From contig CAJKSP010000012.1 of NCBI GenBank assembly GCA_905202595.1, forward strand, positions 1-54,846: a stretch of 54,846 nucleotides of DNA, given 5' to 3'. Below the pieces are notes generated by a model that did not search any database, was not told the DNA's origin, and was given only the letters and a program-made list of their open reading frames with translations. The position numbers and the translations under genes were made by a program. Shown here in pieces: positions 50,132 through 54,846 of this stretch (its first letter is position 1; each line of letters begins with the position of its first letter). This DNA is from an uncultured Sutterella sp. GTDB lineage: Bacteria > Pseudomonadota > Gammaproteobacteria > Burkholderiales > Burkholderiaceae_F.

Positions 50132-51055
50132 ATGGAGCACGATTTCGCCATGGCTTCCGCCGTTCCTGATGCATCCTTCTTCGGCATTGTTCTGCTGCCG
50201 ACGCCTGAATGGCAGATCGATCGCTTTCTAGCGCAGTACGAAGCCGACTGGGGCGAGAAGCCCATGGCCGTGAATCTGAGCGAAGCCGAAGGCGTCGAAG
50301 GCGCCGCGCTTCAGTTCAAGGAAGGCGTGGTAATCCTCATGCACAATCCGACGCCCGTGCCCAATGGAGAAGCCGAGCGCGCCGCAGGAAACAACTATGT
50401 CTGGCGAGGCGCCAAGGCCGCTGCGGCAGCGCACAAAGCGCATCTTGCCATCGGCGTCGGCCGCCCCGACTATCCCGAAGAGGCGCAGCCTCTCGAAGCG
50501 CTTCCGCCCGAAGAGCGCTCTGCGCGCTTTCATGCCAGCGCTGAGCTCGGCACGCTCCTCGTGAAGGCCTGCGCCTCAGCCCTCGCCGCAACGAATGCGC
50601 TTGGGCTTTATGCCAACGACACCGTCTGGGAGCCGAGAAGCTACCGCGGCGCCACAGCGCTCGTCTCGCGAGGCATTCTTCCCATCCCAAACCTCGTCTG
50701 GATCGGCATCTGCGTGAACGACCTCGGCGAACTCGGGGGCTGGACGAACGGCCTGCGACCCTTCGGCCTGAAGGAGCTCGAACTTGAAAGCGTCGCCGAC
50801 ATGACCCCGGCCGATCTGCAGAGCTTTCTCTTCGACCTCGTGGCCCATGAACTCGAAGAAGGCGCCATTTTCCGCTCAGGCGACCGCATTGCCTACAGCG
50901 CAAGCGAAAAGATGCTGCTGGAAGCGGGCCCGGGCATCTACCGTCCGACCGGCGAAACTACGCTTCACATCGTCATGAAGCGCGACGAGGCCGAAGAAGA
51001 CGAAATGCCCGAAAGCCGCGGCCCCCAGACCGAGGGCGGCATTCATCTCGCTTGA
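50132..51055 (+). CDS. DUF4261-type domain protein (paralogue B)
   Basis: A 307-residue soluble protein of unknown function, homologous to the protein at 42083-42901. The shared pattern is a first strand (FFGIVLLPTPEWQ, residues 16-28) and EADWGEKP (38-44). The central block is LPIPNLVWIGICVND (183-197) with GLRPFGLKELELES (207-220), and HELEEGAIFRSGDRIAY (239-255) and TTLHIVM close it. No signal peptide or membrane segment is seen. It lies just 21 bases before the giant TPR gene and would be co-transcribed with it. Two ATGs 18 bases apart compete as start; the second has GGAG 12 bases upstream. Confidence 0.82.
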   Translation: MEHDFAMASAVPDASFFGIVLLPTPEWQIDRFLAQYEADWGEKPMAVNLSEAEGVEGAALQFKEGVVILMHNPTPVPNGEAERAAGNNYVWRGAKAAAAAHKAHLAIGVGRPDYPEEAQPLEALPPEERSARFHASAELGTLLVKACASALAATNALGLYANDTVWEPRSYRGATALVSRGILPIPNLVWIGICVNDLGELGGWTNGLRPFGLKELELESVADMTPADLQSFLFDLVAHELEEGAIFRSGDRIAYSASEKMLLEAGPGIYRPTGETTLHIVMKRDEAEEDEMPESRGPQTEGGIHLA

Positions 51056-51076
51056 TCTCAGCCGGAGCAGTCTCTG

Positions 51077-53842
51077 ATGCGGCCTCTTTATGCCTTTCCG
51101 AAGGGCGAAGCGCTCTCGGAGGACGAACGGCGGACGCTTGAAGCGATCCGCCAGCAGCTTCCCGACCGCGTGGAAAGCCGGCGGACTCGCGCGGCGCGCA
51201 CGCTTCTCGAATTCGAGCGCATCCGGCGCAGCCGGGACGAGGCTCGGCCGCAGAGCGCTCTCGCCGCGCTCGCCGGAGATCTTGAAGCGGCGCTCCGTCT
51301 CGCAGATGCGCTCCTCGCGCTCGGCAGCCTCGAGCGCATTTCAGCCGCGCTGAAGGTGCTCCTTGAGGCCAGAGGACCGGCACGCGAAGAGCCGCCAAGC
51401 CTCCTGTGGCATCTTCTTGTCGGAAAGGCGCTCCTTTTTCTCGGTCTGCCCCGCACTTCGCTTCGCGCCTTGAAGGCTGGGCTCGACCTCGCGGCGGCGC
51501 TGCCGGCAGACAGCAGCGAAGACGCTGGCGGCAGGCTTGACGAGACGCTCGCCGGGCTGCCGCTTCTTGCGGCTTCTCTTGCCGCTCGATACGGCCGGAT
51601 GAGCCTCGCAGACGAAGCCGCCGAAGAAGCCGCACGCCTTCTGCCCGAAACGACAGAGCTCGCCGCCGGCCCCGACGCCGAAAAGTCGCGGGCGCGCTTT
51701 GAGCGCTGGCGCCGAAGCCTGCTGCCAAATGCTCCGCTCATCACGACAGTCGGACTCGCCCTGGAAGTCGAACTCGATGCCGATGCGCCTGCGCCCGCCA
51801 CGCAAGCCGCAGCGCGCCGCCGCGAACGGCTCCTCTCTATGGAAGTCGACCGGAACCAGCTTGCCGCGCTTCAGGAAAAGCTCGCCCTGACGAACTGGGA
51901 GCCCTCCCATCCGCTCGGCCCGCTTTTCTGCCGAGCGCGAACCAGCGCGCTCGGCGCTTCCTGGGAAGTGATGCTTCGAATGAATGAAGCGGCCGCGTCG
52001 CATCTGCCGCCGCCGGCGGTCGACAGCCTTTTGAAGGCGCTCCCGGAAAAGCTCTCCGCCCTCGGCATCGCGCTCAGCGCCGTTGCCGCCCTGCACATTC
52101 GGCAGGACTTCATTGTGGGCGTTGAACTCGAGCAAAGCGCCGCTGCGTCGGACGCGCCCAGCATCCGCTGGCTCGACTTTCGAATGCTCCCGGGCGCCGC
52201 GGCGCAGAGAGCGACGCCGGACGAGCCGGCGCAGCGCTCCGCCCTCGGGCTGCCGTCCCGGGAAGCCGATGAAGCGGATCTCTTCAAGCGCGTCGCCGTC
52301 CTCAACTACCAAAAGCGCTATCGCAGCATCATCGCCCTCCTGGAATCGCTGCCAGCCGAGCGCCTCACGCCGCCGCTTCTCGGCGAGCTTGCCCGCGCCT
52401 ACAACAATGCCGCCAAGCCCGGCGAAGACCGGATGTTCCGGCGCGCCATCGAGCTGCTGCAGACGGCGGCCGAGGCCGACCCAAATGAAGCCGACCGATA
52501 TCTCTGGAACTACCGCATGGGCTTTGCGCTCTGCCGCCTCGATCGGGACGGCGAAGCACTTAACTTTTTCGAGCGTGCGCTCGCGGCGAGGCCCGGCGAC
52601 CGTGATGCGGAAGTCATGTCGGACGTCTGCATGCGCGGCATCACGATGCCGGTCTTCACCCACTCGTTCCCGGAGCGCGCTGCGGCCGTCTGGGCGCGCT
52701 TTGAAGAGGCGTCTGCGCAGCTGCTCGCCCTCGTTGCCGAAGGCAGGAAGGGACAAGCCGGCGCCCGAATCCAGATGATTTTGCAGAACGTCGGCAGCGA
52801 CTGGCTCGCGGAGGTCGACGACGCTGCCGAAGACAAGGCCGTCGGCCCTGACGCCGGTAAAAGCGCGCCTCGCCGCCCCTCGCTCATCCTCTCACCGGAC
52901 GGCCGGCGATCCCAAATCTTCCCGCTGCTTTTCTTTGCCGCGCTCATGCCCGAAGCGCTCAAGGCGCATTGGCGGCTTGTTCTGGGACTTCCGATGGCCA
53001 AGCCCCTCTCGAAAGCGTCCTTCGGCGCCGTGCGCGCTGAAGAGCTTTCCGTCTGGATGACGCCTAATGAAGACGGCTGGAAAGCCGTTCTCTATGCAGA
53101 ATCCCTGCGCGCGCTGTCTCCTGAGGAAGCCTCTGCGCTCTTCCCGAGCATCTCCGAGCTCCTCTCACGCGCCATCGGCGAAGCGGCCTGCATGCGATGG
53201 ATCCGCGGCATTGCCGTCATCAAGCAGCCGCTTGACGAGCCGGCCATGCGGCTCGCCGAACTCCCGAAATGGCTCCAGGAAAAGGATCCGGACTTCGAGA
53301 AGCTGACGCTTGAAGCGCTCGCCCGCATGCGCATCGACTACTGGCTCAAGCCCTCGCCGAACCCCAATGCCGACCTGCGCTTTGACGCCGGACGCGCTTG
53401 GACGCTCTGCCCGGGACTCATCAACGGCTATCGCGGCGGCGCCGCAGATGACGCAGACCTGCTGCAGCGTCAGGGCGCTTTTGCGGGCTTCTTTGCCATA
53501 GAACCCGCCGCCCCGCTCTCGGGCGAAGCGCGCGAGAAGGAAATGACCGACCTGCTCTGCGGCCTCGAAGGCGCGCTTGAGGGCATCCATGCGCCGGCTG
53601 CGGACGAGCCTGAGGCCTCGGACCCCGCCGGCACGCTTCTCTTCGGCCAAGCCTGGGGAGAGCGATTCGCCTACGCAGACTATTTCTTCTGGATGCTCCA
53701 CCCTGCGCTCCAGGCCGCCTTGAACTGGGCCCGGGACGAGCCGCGCGTGAAGTCGCTCCGCTTTCACAGCTTCCGCCGGCAGGCGGGCACGGTTCTCCTC
53801 AAGGCCGCCCCGATTTCATCTGACGGATCCACGCTTGCCTGA
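51077..53842 (+). CDS. Giant TPR/alpha-solenoid protein linked to DUF4261 proteins
   Basis: A 921-residue cytosolic protein. Residues 1-215 are helical repeat-like (LEAIRQQLPDRVESRRTRAARTL and following). Residues 220-355 form a mixed domain (TTVGLALEVELDADAP, TNWEPSHPLGPLFC) that may be a diverged DUF4261-like unit. TPRs fill about 390-500 (NYQKRYRSIIALLESLP, ELLQTAAEADPNEADRYLW, LNFFERALAARPGD). A distinctive FTHSFPERAAAVWARFEEASAQL follows at about 520, then a C-terminal beta domain with LILSPDGRRSQIFPLLFFAALMPEALKAHW. I recall a similar C-terminal part in TPR proteins that neighbour DUF4261 genes in other gut bacteria, but cannot confirm it. Function is unknown. It ends with a good terminator. 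No catalytic motif was found. Confidence 0.82.
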   Translation: MRPLYAFPKGEALSEDERRTLEAIRQQLPDRVESRRTRAARTLLEFERIRRSRDEARPQSALAALAGDLEAALRLADALLALGSLERISAALKVLLEARGPAREEPPSLLWHLLVGKALLFLGLPRTSLRALKAGLDLAAALPADSSEDAGGRLDETLAGLPLLAASLAARYGRMSLADEAAEEAARLLPETTELAAGPDAEKSRARFERWRRSLLPNAPLITTVGLALEVELDADAPAPATQAAARRRERLLSMEVDRNQLAALQEKLALTNWEPSHPLGPLFCRARTSALGASWEVMLRMNEAAASHLPPPAVDSLLKALPEKLSALGIALSAVAALHIRQDFIVGVELEQSAAASDAPSIRWLDFRMLPGAAAQRATPDEPAQRSALGLPSREADEADLFKRVAVLNYQKRYRSIIALLESLPAERLTPPLLGELARAYNNAAKPGEDRMFRRAIELLQTAAEADPNEADRYLWNYRMGFALCRLDRDGEALNFFERALAARPGDRDAEVMSDVCMRGITMPVFTHSFPERAAAVWARFEEASAQLLALVAEGRKGQAGARIQMILQNVGSDWLAEVDDAAEDKAVGPDAGKSAPRRPSLILSPDGRRSQIFPLLFFAALMPEALKAHWRLVLGLPMAKPLSKASFGAVRAEELSVWMTPNEDGWKAVLYAESLRALSPEEASALFPSISELLSRAIGEAACMRWIRGIAVIKQPLDEPAMRLAELPKWLQEKDPDFEKLTLEALARMRIDYWLKPSPNPNADLRFDAGRAWTLCPGLINGYRGGAADDADLLQRQGAFAGFFAIEPAAPLSGEAREKEMTDLLCGLEGALEGIHAPAADEPEASDPAGTLLFGQAWGERFAYADYFFWMLHPALQAALNWARDEPRVKSLRFHSFRRQAGTVLLKAAPISSDGSTLA

Positions 53843-53875
53843 CCTGAGAACAAGCGCTTGACGCCCCTTCAATTC

Positions 53876-53913
53876 AGCCGGAAGCTCTCTATTGAGCCTT
53901 CCGGCTTTCTTTT
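53876..53913 (+). terminator. Rho-independent terminator of the giant TPR gene
   Basis: AGCCGGAAG (53876-53884) pairs with CTTCCGGCT (53898-53906), followed by a TTCTTTT tail. It closes the two-gene unit 50132-53842. Confidence 0.88.
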
Positions 53914-53934
53914 ACATTTTGTTTCATCTGCCAG

Positions 53935-53963
53935 CTTGAAACGAGGCTTTGACGAGCCCATAT
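53935..53963 (+). promoter_or_regulatory. Near-consensus heat-shock (sigma-32) promoter
   Basis: CTTGAAA (53935-53941) is followed after 14 bases by GCCCATAT (53956-53963), a seven-of-seven and near-complete match to the sigma-32 pattern CTTGAAA-N13/14-CCCCATnT. Transcription would start near 53970 and drive the Hsp20 gene at 54155. Confidence 0.8.
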
Positions 53964-53969
53964 AGGCTT

Positions 53970-54154
53970 CAGAAAGGATGAGGATCCTGAGGAGCTTCAA
54001 AGGCTCGCCTCCCTCAGCAACCGCTGAGCGGCAGCGATTTGAAGCGATTCAGCCGCTCGTCCGCAGTTTTTGTTTCGCCTGCCCTTGAGGCGGCGGCCTC
54101 ACGGCTTTGCCGCGGGCCGCAAGCGCTTCGGGCGTTGGCTAAGGAGTTGTCAAA
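53970..54154 (+). promoter_or_regulatory. Long structured 5' leader of the Hsp20 gene
   Basis: About 185 bases separate the predicted start of transcription from the Hsp20 ATG, with no gene inside. GAGCGGC (54026-54032) pairs with GCCGCTC (54052-54058), and CTGAGG near 53989 can pair with CCCTCAG near 54012. Leaders of this length before Hsp20 genes are often RNA thermometers. I see no clear fourU or ROSE motif against the AGGAG site. Confidence 0.4.
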
Positions 54155-54592
54155 ATGGCTCTTCCTACCATCTTCAATGAACGTTCGCTCTTTGATGATT
54201 TCGATCATGCGTTCTTCCCGCTCATGGACAGCAGCCGCAATGTCTTCGGTCATCGCGCGACGCGCATGATGCGCACTGACGTTCGCGAAACCGACAAGAG
54301 CTACGAATTCGACATCGATCTGCCGGGCTTTGCCAAGAACGAGATTTCGGCGACGCTCAAGGACGGCTATCTCACCGTCTCGGCCAGCAAGACCGTTTCG
54401 CATGACGAAGAGACGAAGGGCCGCTACCTCTGCCGCGAACGTCAGAGCGGCTCCTGCAGCCGCAGCTTCTATGTCGGCGAGAATGTGACGGAAGCCGACA
54501 TCAAGGCGAAATACGAAAACGGCATCCTTCAGGTTTCAGTGCCTAAGAAGGAAGCCCAGAAGCCTGAACAGAAGGTCATCGCCATTCAATAA
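54155..54592 (+). CDS. Hsp20-family small heat shock protein
   Basis: A 145-residue alpha-crystallin-type chaperone that holds unfolding proteins for DnaK/ClpB. The core is RMMRTDVRETDKSYEFDIDLPGFAKNEISATLKDGYLTVSA at about residues 37-77, followed by a region with three cysteines (CRERQSGSCSRSF). NGILQVSVPKK closes the beta-sandwich. The C-terminal I-A-I at residues 142-144 is the oligomerisation I-x-I motif. The variable N-terminus (MALPTIFNERSLFDD) is short. TAAGGAG is eight bases before the ATG. A sigma-32 promoter lies 185 bases upstream. The next gene begins with the same MALP signature, so this may be a tandem pair. Confidence 0.96.
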   Translation: MALPTIFNERSLFDDFDHAFFPLMDSSRNVFGHRATRMMRTDVRETDKSYEFDIDLPGFAKNEISATLKDGYLTVSASKTVSHDEETKGRYLCRERQSGSCSRSFYVGENVTEADIKAKYENGILQVSVPKKEAQKPEQKVIAIQ

Positions 54593-54769
54593 TGCGTGGC
54601 GGATCTGAAGTTCAAGACTTCAGCCCCATCCTCCCGGCGGCCTGCTTCAGGACGCTGAGACGGACAGTCTGTTGATTTTCGTGAAAATAGACTTCATTGA
54701 ACGCACCTCCCTTTGAGGGTTCGGCTTCAATCCGAATCCGCAGACGGAAGCGCGCTGGGAGATTCAAAA

Positions 54770-54846
54770 ATGGCTCTGCCGGTTGTTTTCAGTAAGCAAC
54801 TCCCCGCTGAAGCGGGAAGCTTTATTGTTACCCCAGAGGGGGCTCA
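54770..54846 (+). CDS. Start of a second gene with Hsp20-like N-terminus (cut by window edge)
   Basis: The first 25 residues are MALPVVFSKQLPAEAGSFIV and a few more, preceded by a GGGAG ribosome site. The first seven residues resemble the N-terminus of the Hsp20 upstream (MALPTIF), 177 bases away, so a tandem second small heat shock protein is likely. The alpha-crystallin domain lies beyond the window, so the identity cannot be confirmed. Confidence 0.6.
   Translation, partial: MALPVVFSKQLPAEAGSFIVTPEGA

Noticed and set aside
51077..53842. Glycosyltransferase or O-GlcNAc transferase reading of the giant TPR protein
   Set aside because: No nucleotide-sugar binding motif is visible; the C-terminal part looks like a beta-rich domain of unknown role.
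1..54846. tRNA genes, insertion sequences, CRISPR arrays, phage integrase
   Set aside because: No direct repeat arrays, transposase-type or integrase-type proteins and no cloverleaf-like segments were noticed on either strand.

Overview
The window is about 55 kb of GC-rich, densely coding DNA from a Gram-negative bacterium. A Burkholderiales-type porin ending in Phe, a short beta-proteobacterial H-NS with a GRGRxPxW DNA-binding motif, a ccmF-ccmH-ccmI operon and carA-carB suggest a beta-proteobacterium. A gut-associated Sutterellaceae member (Sutterella or Parasutterella type) is my inference, not something searched. About 40 protein genes are supported. I saw no rRNA, tRNA, CRISPR array, insertion sequence or phage module.

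Layout. 1-1.1 kb: SOS mutagenesis genes umuD (long form) and umuC (cut by the window edge). 1.2-4.5 kb: a thioredoxin-like protein, a DUF134-NifX fusion with its own palindromic operator, ybaK, and a cysteine desulfidase. 4.6-11.4 kb, all on the minus strand: a YddG-type exporter, thiC, an AEC carrier, a porin and a fosmidomycin-resistance-type MFS exporter. 11.6-16.1 kb: carA-carB. 16.6-20.3 kb: ccmF-ccmH-ccmI, without ccmG. 20.5-24.5 kb: a PpiC foldase divergent from feoA-feoB. 24.6-28.6 kb: an M20 amidohydrolase, a DUF945-like protein and a secreted endonuclease I.

29.0-36.3 kb: an H-NS gene, then a tight plus-strand run of a MazG-like protein, ketosynthase, dehydratase, ketoreductase, second ketosynthase, phosphopantetheinyl transferase and methyltransferase. 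The KS-DH-KR-KS order is that of the elongation core of aryl-polyene/flexirubin clusters. No acyl carrier protein, ligase, acyltransferase or exporter lies beside it.

36.6-42 kb: an aldehyde dehydrogenase, a YczE-type membrane protein, a LysR regulator divergent from a TDT-family transporter, and a flavin-binding oxidase-like protein. 42-54 kb: four proteins of a poorly known kind surround an EamA exporter and a two-component system. Three share a DUF4261-type domain. One of these carries it at the end of a large protein that starts with a catalytically degenerate amidase fold, and the fourth protein is a giant TPR protein beside a DUF4261 gene. This is the strongest candidate for an undescribed system. 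The window ends with a heat-shock gene behind a near-consensus sigma-32 promoter and the start of a second gene with the same N-terminal signature.
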